From assembly GCF_002798015.1 (NCBI RefSeq), contig NZ_PGTZ01000010.1:62001-126000 (forward strand): a stretch of DNA of 64,000 nt, written 5' to 3'. Shown here piece by piece: positions 43,558 to 52,700 of this stretch. The position numbers and the translations under genes were made by a program. This DNA comes from Luteimicrobium subarcticum. Lineage in GTDB: Bacteria; Actinomycetota; Actinomycetes; Actinomycetales; Cellulomonadaceae. The notes under the pieces were generated by a model. That model had not been told where the DNA came from. It saw nothing but the letters and a program-made list of their open reading frames with translations, and made no database searches. The first letter of the stretch is position 1. Every line of letters starts with the position of its first letter.

Positions 43558-44646
43558 TCACCGCCCGTACGCGCTCGCGACGGGGCACGTGAACGGCTCG
43601 GTCATGCGGTGCTCGACGTCGTTGAGGTACCCGAGCACGATCCGGTACGAGGCGACGAGCCCCACCTCCGTGTACGAGACGCCGAGGCGCTCGCAGAAGG
43701 TCCGCACGAGCGGTTGCACCTGTGCGAGGTTCGGGCGCGGCATCCCGGGAAACAGGTGGTGCTCGACCTGACGGTTGAGCCCGCCCATGAGGAAGTCCAC
43801 GACGACACCACCACGGATGTTGCGAGACATCAGCACCTGCCGTCGGAGGAAGTCGAGGTTCGCGTCACGCGGGACGATGGGCATGCCCTTGTGGTTGGGC
43901 GCGAAGGCACCGCCGAGCAGCACGCCGAACAACGCCAGCTGGACGCCGACGAACGCGGCTGCCAGCCCGACCGGCATGATCCACACGACCACGACCAGGT
44001 AGAGCACGATGCGCGCCAGCACGAGGGACGCCTCGACGCCGCGGTGCGCCAGCGGCCGACGTCCGAAGACGGTGCGCACGCTGGAGACGTGGAGGTTCAG
44101 GCCTTCGAGCATGAGCAGCGGGAAGAAGAACCAGCCCTGGCGCTCGGCGCACCACCGCCGCAGCCCGCGGCGCTCCTCGATCACCTCTCGGGTGAACGCG
44201 ATCGCGCCGACGCCGATGTCGGGGTCCGCGTCCACCTGGTTCGGGGCGCTGTGGTGGGCATCGTGCTTGTCGGTCCACCAGCCGTAGCTGAGGCCGACGA
44301 AGCCGCCCGCGACGACGCGCGCGGTCCAGTCGTTCCAGGCACGCGAGCGGAAGATCTGACGGTGCGCACCGTCGTGGCCGAGGAACGCGAGCTGGGTCAG
44401 CACGACGGCCATCACCGCGGCGACCAGTAGCTGCCACCAGGAGTCGCCCACGAGCGCGACAGCGGTCCACACGCCCGCGAACGCGAGCACCGTGAGCACC
44501 AGCCGGGTCCAGTAGTAGCCGTACCGACGACGCATCAGGCCCGTCGGCCGCACCATCGCGGCCAGGGCCGAGTAGTCGTTCGTCATCCGCCGCCGAGCGT
44601 TGCCGGGCGGCTGCTCCGCGGGTGCCAGAACCTGTGCGTCGCCCAT
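43558..44646 (-). CDS. Membrane fatty acid desaturase
   Basis: The 362-residue desaturase has the three His boxes: HDGAH (91-95), HDAHH (128-132) and QVEHH near residue 313. These coordinate the di-iron centre, between pairs of membrane helices. It resembles DesA3-type acyl-lipid or acyl-CoA desaturases of actinobacteria and would introduce a double bond into membrane fatty acids, an adaptation to cold or fluidity stress. The start ATG 44646 (MGDAQVLAPAEQ) begins a short cytosolic tail. Confidence 0.93.
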   Translation of the reverse strand: MGDAQVLAPAEQPPGNARRRMTNDYSALAAMVRPTGLMRRRYGYYWTRLVLTVLAFAGVWTAVALVGDSWWQLLVAAVMAVVLTQLAFLGHDGAHRQIFRSRAWNDWTARVVAGGFVGLSYGWWTDKHDAHHSAPNQVDADPDIGVGAIAFTREVIEERRGLRRWCAERQGWFFFPLLMLEGLNLHVSSVRTVFGRRPLAHRGVEASLVLARIVLYLVVVVWIMPVGLAAAFVGVQLALFGVLLGGAFAPNHKGMPIVPRDANLDFLRRQVLMSRNIRGGVVVDFLMGGLNRQVEHHLFPGMPRPNLAQVQPLVRTFCERLGVSYTEVGLVASYRIVLGYLNDVEHRMTEPFTCPVASAYGR

Positions 44647-44756
44647 GACGCCCTCCGATCGGTCGGAACCCACCCGGCCCGCCGGACCGACCGACGCCGG
44701 CACGCGGCACCTCGTGCACCGCCCGGGTGGTGCCTTCGACACTACGCGCGCAGGCA

Positions 44757-44785
44757 CCGGCGAAACCCCTACGGGGTTACGCCGG
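44757..44785 (-). terminator. Hairpin terminator after the diacylglycerol-kinase-like gene
   Basis: CCGGCG-A-AACCCC, loop TAC, GGGGTT-A-CGCCGG form a 12-bp stem with one A-A mismatch. It lies 18 nt beyond the stop at 44804 on the reverse strand. Confidence 0.75.
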
Positions 44786-44803
44786 GAGGTGAACCCTGAG
44801 GCG

Positions 44804-45808
44804 TCAGGACGTCTCGCACCCGCACGGCACGCAGACGGTCAGCGCCCCTGGACGGACCGTGACGTCGAGCGTCGCCGACGACTCGATGACGTCGCCGTCC
44901 ACCTGGCGACGCTCGGGCCGGTGCGCCCGGACCACCACGTGCGACCCGCGCAGCACCTCCCGCTCCCGCACGTGACGCCGCCGGAGCGCGACGCCGACGA
45001 GCAGGCGCAACCAGTGCCACAGGGTGCGGGGTGCGAGGACGGCGACCTCCAGGACACCGCTGTCCGGCTCGGCGTCGGGCAGCAGGTCCAACGAGCCCTG
45101 CAGCCGCCCGACGTTGCCGACCACGACCGTGCGCGCGTGCCGCCGCAGCGGTTCGCCGTCGTCCACGACGACCTCGACGTGCAGCCCGTCGTCGAACAGG
45201 TGCTTGAGCGCGGACACCACATAGGCGACCGGCCCGGCGGCGTTCTTCAGGCGCGTCGGGGCGTCGTCCATGATCGCGGCGTCCAGGCCGATCCCGGCCA
45301 TGACGACGAAGGACATGCCGTCGACCTCGCCGACGTCGATCCGGCAGCGGTCGCCGCTCAGCGCGACGTCGAGGGCGTCGTCGAGATCGGTGGGGATGTC
45401 GAGGTTGCCGGCGAGCAGGTTGCCCGTGCCACCGGGCAGGATCCCGAGAGCCGTGCCGGTCCCGACGAGTCCCTCGACGGCGGCACGCACGGTCCCGTCG
45501 CCGCCGCACACGAGGACGACCTCCGTGCCGTCCTCCGCCGCCTGCCGGGCTTGCCCGGTGCCGGGATCGTCGGCCGTCGTCTCCAGCCAGACGGGCTCGG
45601 GCCAGCCGGCGTCGGAGAGACGCTCCGCGATCCGTGAGCGCAGCGCGTCGGGGTCGCTCAGCCGGTTCGGGTTGAGGACGACGGCGACGGACGCCGGGGG
45701 CGCGTCGACGTGGAGGTCTCGGCGGCGGGAGACGGCGTCGTCGTCCTGGACGCTCTGGCGGGGCGCGGGCGTCGGGGGTGTCGTGGGCACTGCCCGATCA
45801 TGGGGCAT
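44804..45808 (-). CDS. Diacylglycerol kinase family lipid kinase
   Basis: The 334-residue DagK/YegS-fold kinase has the catalytic VVLVCGGDGTVRAAVEGLVG (GGDGT) motif. GILPGGTGNLLAGNLDIP follows, with the C-terminal beta-rich domain (VVMAGIGLDAAIM; VVGNVGRLQGSLDLLPDA). It would phosphorylate diacylglycerol or a related lipid using ATP. Its N-terminal 40 residues are a disordered Pro/Asp-rich extension. The start is ATG 45808. Confidence 0.92.
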   Translation of the reverse strand: MPHDRAVPTTPPTPAPRQSVQDDDAVSRRRDLHVDAPPASVAVVLNPNRLSDPDALRSRIAERLSDAGWPEPVWLETTADDPGTGQARQAAEDGTEVVLVCGGDGTVRAAVEGLVGTGTALGILPGGTGNLLAGNLDIPTDLDDALDVALSGDRCRIDVGEVDGMSFVVMAGIGLDAAIMDDAPTRLKNAAGPVAYVVSALKHLFDDGLHVEVVVDDGEPLRRHARTVVVGNVGRLQGSLDLLPDAEPDSGVLEVAVLAPRTLWHWLRLLVGVALRRRHVREREVLRGSHVVVRAHRPERRQVDGDVIESSATLDVTVRPGALTVCVPCGCETS

Positions 45809-45996
45809 GGCGCCGCCCGTCGCCCGCCGCGGCCGCCCGGACGACGACTGCGGCGCCCGGCGCGTCGGGCGGCCGGAACGCCCTGCGCAACGAGGTACTC
45901 CCGGCGGTGCGGCCCCTCGTGCCACGTGACCCACGTGACCGGTGAGTGGTCGGCGGGTCCGTGACCCCTTTTCCGCACCGCCGGGAGGTTCGTGCC

Positions 45997-46020
45997 GCCG
46001 GCCCGGCTCAGCGGGCCGGC
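45997..46020 (-). terminator. Hairpin terminator of the pit operon
   Basis: GCCGGCCCG-N6-CGGGCCGGC is a 9-bp perfect GC stem 15 nt after the stop at 46036 on the reverse strand. Confidence 0.75.
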
Positions 46021-46035
46021 GAGTTCTGTGAGTGC

Positions 46036-46293
46036 TCAGCTCCCTGCCGCGATGTACCAGACGCCCCAGGCGATCGCCGCGAGGACGATGCCGAAGCACA
46101 CGCTCGCGACGAGCAGGCGCGCGGGCGACGGACGGGTGGCGGCGACGGCGGTGCCCGGTGCGCCCTGCTGCGGTGGCGCAGCGGGGGCGAGCATCTTGAT
46201 CCCGACGGCGAACAGGGCAGGGAGCCCTGCGCCGACGAGCAGGGACACGAGGACGACGCGACCGAGGGCGGCGAGGTCGATGTACTGGCTCAT
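46036..46293 (-). CDS. Small two-helix membrane protein coupled to Pit
   Basis: The 85-residue protein has two transmembrane helices (LAALGRVVLVSLLVGAGLPA; RLLVASVCFGIVLAAIAWGV) separated by a Pro/Gln/Ala loop. ATG 46293 has AGGAGG upstream and lies 11 nt after the pit stop, so it is the second gene of the pit operon. I do not know a characterised homologue; a Pit-associated accessory subunit is possible from position. Confidence 0.75.
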   Translation of the reverse strand: MSQYIDLAALGRVVLVSLLVGAGLPALFAVGIKMLAPAAPPQQGAPGTAVAATRPSPARLLVASVCFGIVLAAIAWGVWYIAAGS

Positions 46294-46304
46294 GGTGGTC
46301 CTCC

Positions 46305-47585
46305 TCAGACCGTCGCGAACGGGCGCGGGGCGGGCGTCGTGGACGGCTGGCTGCCGGCGGTGTGCTGGCTCGCGGACGACACCGCAGGGGCGTCGGCCGG
46401 CATGTCGGTCAGCACGTCGGTCATCCCGGCGGCGTCGGCCATGACGACGACGGGGGCGTCGGCGGCCGCGTTGGCGGTCGCACCGACCCATTCGTCGTTG
46501 ACGTTGGACGCGTCGACGGCGTCGCGCCGCGACAGCTTCCAGATGACGCCGGAGGCGACGAGCAGGAGACCGAACACGACGACGGAGCCGGCGGCACCGA
46601 ACAGGTGCTCGATGCCGTAGCAGACCGCTGCGACCGCGGCGGCGGCCGGGAGGGTGACGACCCAGCCCGCGACCATGCGGCCGGCGACGGACCAGCGGAC
46701 GGTGCGGCGGGCACCGAGGCCGGTGCCGAGCACCGAGCCGGAGACGACGTGCGTCGTCGACAGCGAGTAGCCGAAGTGGCCGGACATCATGATGATCGCG
46801 GCGGACGCGGTGTCGGCGGCCATGCCCTGGCGCGGGTCGACGTCGGTGAGTCCCTTGCCGAGCGTGCGCATGATGCGCCACCCGCCGAGGTAGGTGCCGG
46901 CGGCCATCGCGAGGCCGCACGAGCCCACGACCCACAGCGGCACTCCGGCGTCCTGCGACACCTTCCCGCCCGCGATGAGGGCCAGCAGGATGATGCCCAT
47001 CGACTTCTGGGCGTCGTTGGTGCCGTGCGCGAGGGAGATGAGGCCGGCGCCGCCGATCTGGCCGAACCGGTAGCCGCGGCGGGTCGTGCCCTCGGGCACG
47101 CCCCGGGTGACGCGGTGGGTGATCCAGGTGCCGGTCGCGGAGACCAGCATCGCGACGAGCGGCGCGAGCAGGGCGGGCAGCAGGACCTTGGAGACGAGGC
47201 CGGACCACAGGACGCCGTGCGTCCCGACCGCGGCGAGGACCGCGCCGACGACGCCGCCCACGAGGGCGTGCGACGAGCTCGACGGCAGGCCCTTGAGCCA
47301 GGTCACGAGGTTCCAGGTGATGGCGCCGACGAGGCCGGCGAGGACGACGGGCAGCGTCACCACGTCCGCGTCGACGAGGCCCTTGGCGACGGTCGCGGCG
47401 ACCGCGAGCGACAGGAAGGCTCCGACGAGGTTGAGGACGGCGCACATCGCGACGGCGACGCGAGGCTTCAGGGCACCGGTGGCGACGGACGTCGCCATGG
47501 CGTTGCCGGTGTCGTGGAAGCCGTTCGTGAAGTCGAAGGACAGTGCGGTGATGATGACGAGGACGAGGGGGAGGGTCGTTGTCAC
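46305..47585 (-). CDS. pit: Inorganic phosphate transporter, PiT family
   Basis: The 426-residue, 10-12 TM transporter has the two duplicated PiT signatures: SFDFTNGFHDTGNAMATSVA at the N-terminus and ISLAHGTNDAQKSMGIILLA in the middle. A second-half repeat reads SGHFGYSLSTTHVVSGSVLG. It takes up phosphate with H+ as metal-phosphate at low affinity. A hydrophilic Ala/Asp tail of about 70 residues ends the protein. The start GTG 47585 was chosen because it begins MTTTLPLVLVII directly at TM1. PHO-box-like repeats lie 73 bp upstream. Confidence 0.93.
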   Translation of the reverse strand: MTTTLPLVLVIITALSFDFTNGFHDTGNAMATSVATGALKPRVAVAMCAVLNLVGAFLSLAVAATVAKGLVDADVVTLPVVLAGLVGAITWNLVTWLKGLPSSSSHALVGGVVGAVLAAVGTHGVLWSGLVSKVLLPALLAPLVAMLVSATGTWITHRVTRGVPEGTTRRGYRFGQIGGAGLISLAHGTNDAQKSMGIILLALIAGGKVSQDAGVPLWVVGSCGLAMAAGTYLGGWRIMRTLGKGLTDVDPRQGMAADTASAAIIMMSGHFGYSLSTTHVVSGSVLGTGLGARRTVRWSVAGRMVAGWVVTLPAAAAVAAVCYGIEHLFGAAGSVVVFGLLLVASGVIWKLSRRDAVDASNVNDEWVGATANAAADAPVVVMADAAGMTDVLTDMPADAPAVSSASQHTAGSQPSTTPAPRPFATV

Positions 47586-47657
47586 GGCGACAACTATGAG
47601 GTGCGGGAGAACGCCCGGGAACCCTTCGGTGACATCTGGGGCGACCTTTCGGTCGTC

Positions 47658-47675
47658 GTTCACCTGATGTTCACC
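47658..47675. promoter_or_regulatory. PHO-box-like direct repeat upstream of pit
   Basis: Two GTTCACC heptamers start at 47658 and 47669, exactly 11 bp apart (GTTCACCTGAT then GTTCACCTGG). This matches the direct-repeat unit of actinobacterial PhoP operators. They are on the strand opposite to pit, whose start is about 73 bp away. Confidence 0.75.
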
Positions 47676-47807
47676 TGGACCCGGCGTGTCGCGCATCGGC
47701 GTGTCGCGGAGGTCGGGGCGGGCTGTGCGCGGACCAGGGCGCCGACGGGACCCACGATCCGAAGAACGGTTGCGTCTGACCCCGGAGAACGGGAGCGTTT
47801 GACGCAG

Positions 47808-47825
47808 CGCTGACCGGCGTCAGCG
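47808..47825 (-). terminator. Small hairpin at the XRE gene stop
   Basis: CGCTGAC-CGGC-GTCAGCG, a 7-bp stem that includes the stop codon of the XRE gene. It could end that transcript, though it is short. Confidence 0.45.
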
Positions 47826-48293
47826 GTGCGGTCGGGCCGCGTTCTTCGCTCGCGCGTACGAGTCGAGCGCGAGGGCGTCGGCTGTGCGCTCGATGCGCGC
47901 GAGCAGCGCGGCGGACGGCGTCACCTTGCCGGACACGTAGGTGGACATGCGCGACGCTGAGGTGCCGACTGTTCGCGCGAGGGCGCTCGCCGTGGTGTCG
48001 GACCGGATCACCGCGCGCCGCACGCGAGCCGCGACCAGGGCCTCGTCCCCCGCGCGGGCTCGGGCCAGGTTGCGCTGGAGGGAATCCACCACGCCCTCGC
48101 GCTGAGCGACGGCGAGCACCTCCTCGAGCTCGGTCGCCACCTTGCCCTGCGGGTCGCGCCGGACCGCCGCGACGATGCGTCGCCAGTGCGGCAGCGAACC
48201 CCGCTCGACCGCAGTGAGAAGGCCCTCGAAGCCCCATGCCTCGACCGGGTCGTCCGGGGAGACGTCGATGTTCCGGAAGCAGAGCACGGTCAC
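47820..48293 (-). CDS. XRE-family helix-turn-helix protein, probable antitoxin partner
   Basis: The 157-residue protein has an N-terminal part VTVLCFRNIDVSPDDPVEAW that I recognise only as recurring next to AbiEii-type genes. A C-terminal HTH (about residues 90-135) reads SDTTASALARTVGTSASRMS, then TYVSGKVTPSAALL. GTG 48293 overlaps the nucleotidyltransferase stop by 4 nt. It probably binds the TTATCA dyad upstream and neutralises the nucleotidyltransferase (inference from pairing). Antitoxins usually come first; here the HTH gene is second. Confidence 0.75.
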   Translation of the reverse strand: MTVLCFRNIDVSPDDPVEAWGFEGLLTAVERGSLPHWRRIVAAVRRDPQGKVATELEEVLAVAQREGVVDSLQRNLARARAGDEALVAARVRRAVIRSDTTASALARTVGTSASRMSTYVSGKVTPSAALLARIERTADALALDSYARAKNAARPHR

Positions 48294-48976
48294 TGCCCTC
48301 CTGTCATGAGGTCCGCCAGCACCTGGGAGGTCTCCACGACGTTCTCCCAGCGCTGCCACTTCGGCGCGACACCCTTGTAGGACGCGAAGGTCCGGACGAC
48401 ACTCGCGTCACGCGGCCGGGGGTCGGCGAGCTGTGCAGCGAGCTGCGATGCGACGGGAGACTCGTCGTGCACGCCGTCCGCGTAGTAGTCGTCGATCTGG
48501 GCGAGCACCGCACCCGCGTGCGTGAGGCCCGCGGCGTCGGCGAGCGCCGCCACGTCGAGGTAGTCGCGAGCCTGGTTGCGCTTGACCACGAGGTAGCCCT
48601 TGATGCGCAGCGTCTCGTCCATGGTCGGTACCCGGAGTGCTCGGCCGGAGCGGACACGCACCTCCTCGACCTCGAGCGGCCTCGTCCGGATGAGCTGGCG
48701 CACCCTCGACTCGATGCCACCCAGCTCGCCGAGGATGATCGTGCCTGGCGTCACCCGGTTGGTGATCCAGTCGCCCTCACGCTCCAGTGCTTCGAGCACC
48801 GCGTCGAACCGGTCGCGGAGGTGTGCGACGACGTGGTCGTGGTCGAGCGAGAACCGGTGGTGCGCGTACAACGCGGCTGCGCTGCCGCCGACGAGAACGG
48901 CATCAGGCACCAGCTCCTGGAGCCGGGCTGCCGACTCCAGGAGATCGTCGACATCTTGGCCACTGACTTCCGTCAC
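48290..48976 (-). CDS. Nucleotidyltransferase, AbiEii/AbiGii (MenT-like) toxin family
   Basis: The 228-residue protein has the polymerase-beta-like nucleotidyltransferase motif GGSAAALYAHHRFSLDHD (G30-G31-S32, then D45-x-D47). The downstream Lys/Asp helix reads RIKGYLVVKRNQARDYLDVA (K126, K132, D138, D141), as in DUF1814/AbiEii proteins. Mycobacterial relatives (MenT) inactivate tRNAs by adding nucleotides to the acceptor end. The start is GTG 48976, possibly leaderless because the -10-like TATGAT lies only 7 nt upstream. It forms an operon with the XRE gene. Confidence 0.82.
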   Translation of the reverse strand: MTEVSGQDVDDLLESAARLQELVPDAVLVGGSAAALYAHHRFSLDHDHVVAHLRDRFDAVLEALEREGDWITNRVTPGTIILGELGGIESRVRQLIRTRPLEVEEVRVRSGRALRVPTMDETLRIKGYLVVKRNQARDYLDVAALADAAGLTHAGAVLAQIDDYYADGVHDESPVASQLAAQLADPRPRDASVVRTFASYKGVAPKWQRWENVVETSQVLADLMTGGQ

Positions 48977-48980
48977 AGAA

Positions 48981-48996
48981 TTATCATAACTGATAA
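48981..48996 (-). promoter_or_regulatory. Operator of the nucleotidyltransferase/XRE module
   Basis: TTATCA-TAAC-TGATAA is a perfect 6-bp dyad overlapping the -10-like TATGAT (reverse strand, 48983-48988), in an AT-rich island just before GTG 48976. This is a typical autoregulated toxin-antitoxin promoter arrangement. Confidence 0.7.
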
Positions 48997-48998
48997 CA

Positions 48999-49529
48999 TC
49001 AGCGTCGCGCGCCGTGCGGGGGCTCTGTCGGCGGGTGCTCGCCGTCGTCCGTGCCGTCGTCGTGCGCGAAGAGGAGCTCCTGGATGCGCACCTGGACGGC
49101 CTCGACGTCCGGGACGTCGTGCAGGCTCATGCCGGCCTTCTCGCTCGCGTCCGCGATGATCAGCGTCCCGCAGCCGAACGCCCGGTCCAGCAGGCCCTGG
49201 TCGAACGAGATGTCGTTGATCCGGTAGAGCGGGATGTCACGGCCCTTGCGCGCAACGAGGCCCGAGCGCGTCGCCACGCGCTTGTTGGTCACCGTGTAGG
49301 ACGTGCTCATCCAGCGGAGCCACGGGGCGCCGACCCAGATCACGGCCGCGACGACCACGACGCCGGTCACCACCCACGCCCCCGCGCCGGGCCACAGGAC
49401 CCACCCGGCGACGACCGCCGCCGCCAGGAGGACGAGCACGATCATCGGCCAGAACATCACCTTCGCGTGCGTACGCAGCTCGAGGACGACGTGCTCGTCG
49501 GGGGCCAGGTGCTTGTCCTGCAGCGTCAT
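48999..49529 (-). CDS. PH domain-containing membrane protein (YdbS/bPH2-like)
   Basis: The 176-residue protein has two membrane helices (VMFWPMIVLVLLAAAVVAGW; WVVTGVVVVAAVIWVGAPWL). A bacterial PH domain (bPH2) follows, with YTVTNKRVATRSGLVARKGR and IPLYRINDISFDQGLLDRAF. It ends in a Pro/Asp-rich tail. ATG 49529 gives MTLQDKHLAPDEHVV. Role unknown. It is divergent from the giant surface protein gene, sharing a 226-bp promoter region. Confidence 0.88.
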   Translation of the reverse strand: MTLQDKHLAPDEHVVLELRTHAKVMFWPMIVLVLLAAAVVAGWVLWPGAGAWVVTGVVVVAAVIWVGAPWLRWMSTSYTVTNKRVATRSGLVARKGRDIPLYRINDISFDQGLLDRAFGCGTLIIADASEKAGMSLHDVPDVEAVQVRIQELLFAHDDGTDDGEHPPTEPPHGARR

Positions 49530-49755
49530 GGCGGCATCCTTCCAGACGCGCGCGCCGGCGGGAACGTGACGAGCCGGCACGGATCGCACGACGAACGGCC
49601 TCCGGCGTGCCGCAGGGTCACGGAAAGGGATCATGTCGGCGCGGCCGTACCATTCGCCCCCGCTTCCGGTTGTGGACCTGCCCTTTTGTGGTGAGAGTGG
49701 TCAGGAAACGGCCGGATCTCGGGGACCGGTCGCAGGACCGTCGTCTGGGGAACAC

Positions 49756-52700
49756 GTGTCGAAAAGGGCCAGCTCACCGCACCACACCCGCCTGTCGCGC
49801 GGTTCGCGCGCGCTGATCTCGTCCGTCCTGGCGTTCGCGCTGGCGCTGCCGCTGACGCTTGCGGGGGTGCTCTTCGCGCCGGCCGAGGCGGTGAATGGGA
49901 CGCTCGAGGTCACGAAGAGCGTGGACAGCCCCGGTCCGTACGCGCCGGGACAGACGATGACCTTCACCGTCGCTGTGACGTGCCAGTCCTCACCGTGCGC
50001 CGGTGCGGAGCTGACCGACACGCTCCCGCCTCCGCTCGTGCTGGACGGCGACGACGCCGTCCAGGTCAGCGCTGCCGGTGGTGGCACGTATGACCTCTCC
50101 GGGAGCGACGGCGACGGCGGCACGCACGTCGTCGTCGACGCGACACAGGTCCAGGAAGACGGCAACCCCGGCATGGCACCGGGCACCACGGCGCAGATCA
50201 CGATCCGTGCGCGGGTCCCCGCAGACGCGACCGCCGACTACAACGGGACCGTCACCAACACGGCGGACGTCACACAGGACGGCGGCAACTCCGACTCCGA
50301 CACGGCGGACGTCCAGATCGACGTCGAGCCGGACATCGCCACGACGGTCACGAAGACCGCGAGCACCGATTCCGTCCCCGCCGTACCCGGCCAGCCCGTG
50401 AGCTTCACGATCGACGCGACGAACACGTCGAACGAGGCCGTCGACTCCCTCGTCGTCTCCGACCCGTCCGACGACGGCGCGGACCCCTTCGCGCTCCTCG
50501 CCCTCACGGGCATCTCGTCGTTCACCCCGCCCGACGGTGCCGACACCGTCCAGGTCGCCTGGACGGACGCCGACGGCACCGTCACCACGCTGGACCCGGT
50601 GTCCCCGATCCCGTCCGACCCGAACGCGCTGCTCGCGGGAGTCCCGCTCGACGAGGTCCACGGACTCACGTTCACGTTCACGGGGCCGGACGGCATCCCG
50701 ATCGACGGCGAGGCGAACATCGTCCTCGCCACCGAGACGCGCGACGACGTGGCCGACATCCCCGACGGGACGACCGAGACGGTCACCAACACCGCGCAGT
50801 CGGACGTGACGTCGGACGACGGGGACGCGACCGCGACCGACGACGCGGCCGTCGACATCATCAGCGAGCCCCCGACCGTCCAGACCACCAAGGAGTTCGA
50901 CGACGACCACCTGCTCGCGGGCGACTCCACCACCGCGACCATCCGCCCGGTGGTGGGCGACCGTCCGGTCTCCGAGATGGTGATCTCCGAGCCCACGGAC
51001 GGGGAGCCCGACCTCGCCGCCCAGGGCCTCACGTTCGGTGGCTTCACCGACGACGCCGCCTGGCCCGCGGGCGCCGACCACATCTCGATCGAGTACACCT
51101 TCGCGAACGGCGACACGCAGACGGTGACGTCGGACACGCGCGACGAGTTCCCCGCGCCGACCGACCAGGCCGAGGACCAGGTCACCGGCTTCACGATCAC
51201 GTTCACCAGCGACGACCCCGACGGCATCGAGACGGGCGACTTCGCGAACGTGCCCTTCGACGTGACCGCCCAGGCGGTCACCGGCGAGGACGACGTCACC
51301 ACCACGAACGAGACGACGACCGACGTCACCGCGGACGACGGCTCGACCGGCACGGACGACGCGTCCGACGACGTGACCCGGCAGCCCGCCCGCATCGACA
51401 CCAACGTCGACAAGGTCTTCACCCCCGACGAGATCCTCGGGGTCCCCGGCGCACGCACCGTCGTCGAGCTGCCGGCGGAGGTCTGCGGCCAGACCGAGGT
51501 CGACGCCGGCACGTGCGACCAGACGTCGACGGTCCCGTCCGACGACCTCATCGTGTCCGACCCCGCGAACCCCGGCGAGACGCCGACCGAGTTCTGGGAC
51601 CACATGAACCTCACGTCCATCGGCCCGATGGACATCCCGGCGGGGTCGACCCTGCAGGTCAACTACTGGAACGGTTCAGCGTGGGTGCCGCTCGCCGGTC
51701 CCATCACCGCGGACCAGTCGCCCTGGACCTACCAGATCGGGTCCGACCCGAGCCCGGACGACATCCAGGGCATCCAGTTCGACTTCGAGCCCACCGACCC
51801 GGACGTCGGGCTGCCGCCGGGCTTCAAGGTCGAGCCGTACCTGTCGTTCAGCCACCGGGCGACGCTGCGCAGCGACCCGGGCACGTCCGCGCTGCCCACC
51901 GGCACCGACCCGGTGACGTACACCAACGACGTCGAGTCGCAGGTCGACAACCCGGACGCCGACGAGAGCCCCGTGACCGACGACGACGCCGCCGACATCA
52001 CCGTCGACCCGACCGACGGCAGCGGCCCGGGCGACTCGGTCGACAAGGGCTGGGTCGACCCCGACACCGGCGAGGTCTTCGACACCGGCGTGCTCGTGCC
52101 GGCGCTCACGGACGACGAGCGCACCGCGCGCGTCTCGTGGGGCACGGGCGGCTACCCGATGAGCCAGGTGCAGCTCTCGGACGTCCCGGACCCGGCGACC
52201 GGCGACGCCGTCGCCGACACGGTCTACGACGCGTTCGACCTCGTCCGGATCGACCCGATCACCACGAGCACCGACCCCCTCATCGCGTTCGACGAGGTGT
52301 CGAAGGTGGAGCTGTTCAGCGCGTCGGCGAACGGGGGCGCCGGGGGCTGGGTCGACATCACGGCCGCGGCCTGCGCGAACGGCTGCGACGGGACGTTCGG
52401 CGGCTACACCCTGACCGCTGCCGAGCAGGACTCCACCCTGAGCGTGCGGCTCACGTTCGTCGAGAGCCCGACGCGTGCGTCGCGCATCACGTCACCGAGC
52501 GACCCGCCGGTCGGCTCGGGCGTCGCGGGCTCTGTCGGGAACGACCGCCCGGTCGACCTCACGTTCCGCATCCGGCAGGACATGCGCGTGTCCGGCGACC
52601 CCGTGCTCGGCAACGACCCCGACAACGGCGACCAGCCGTACAACACGGGGACCGACGGGCTCGTGTCCAACACCGTCGGCATGGACTCGTGGGCGCCCGG

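Noticed and set aside
49633-49755. Earlier ATG start for the surface protein
   Set aside because: It would add about 41 Pro/Gly-rich residues ahead of a classic signal peptide. GTG 49756 gives a normal basic n-region and has GGGGA upstream.
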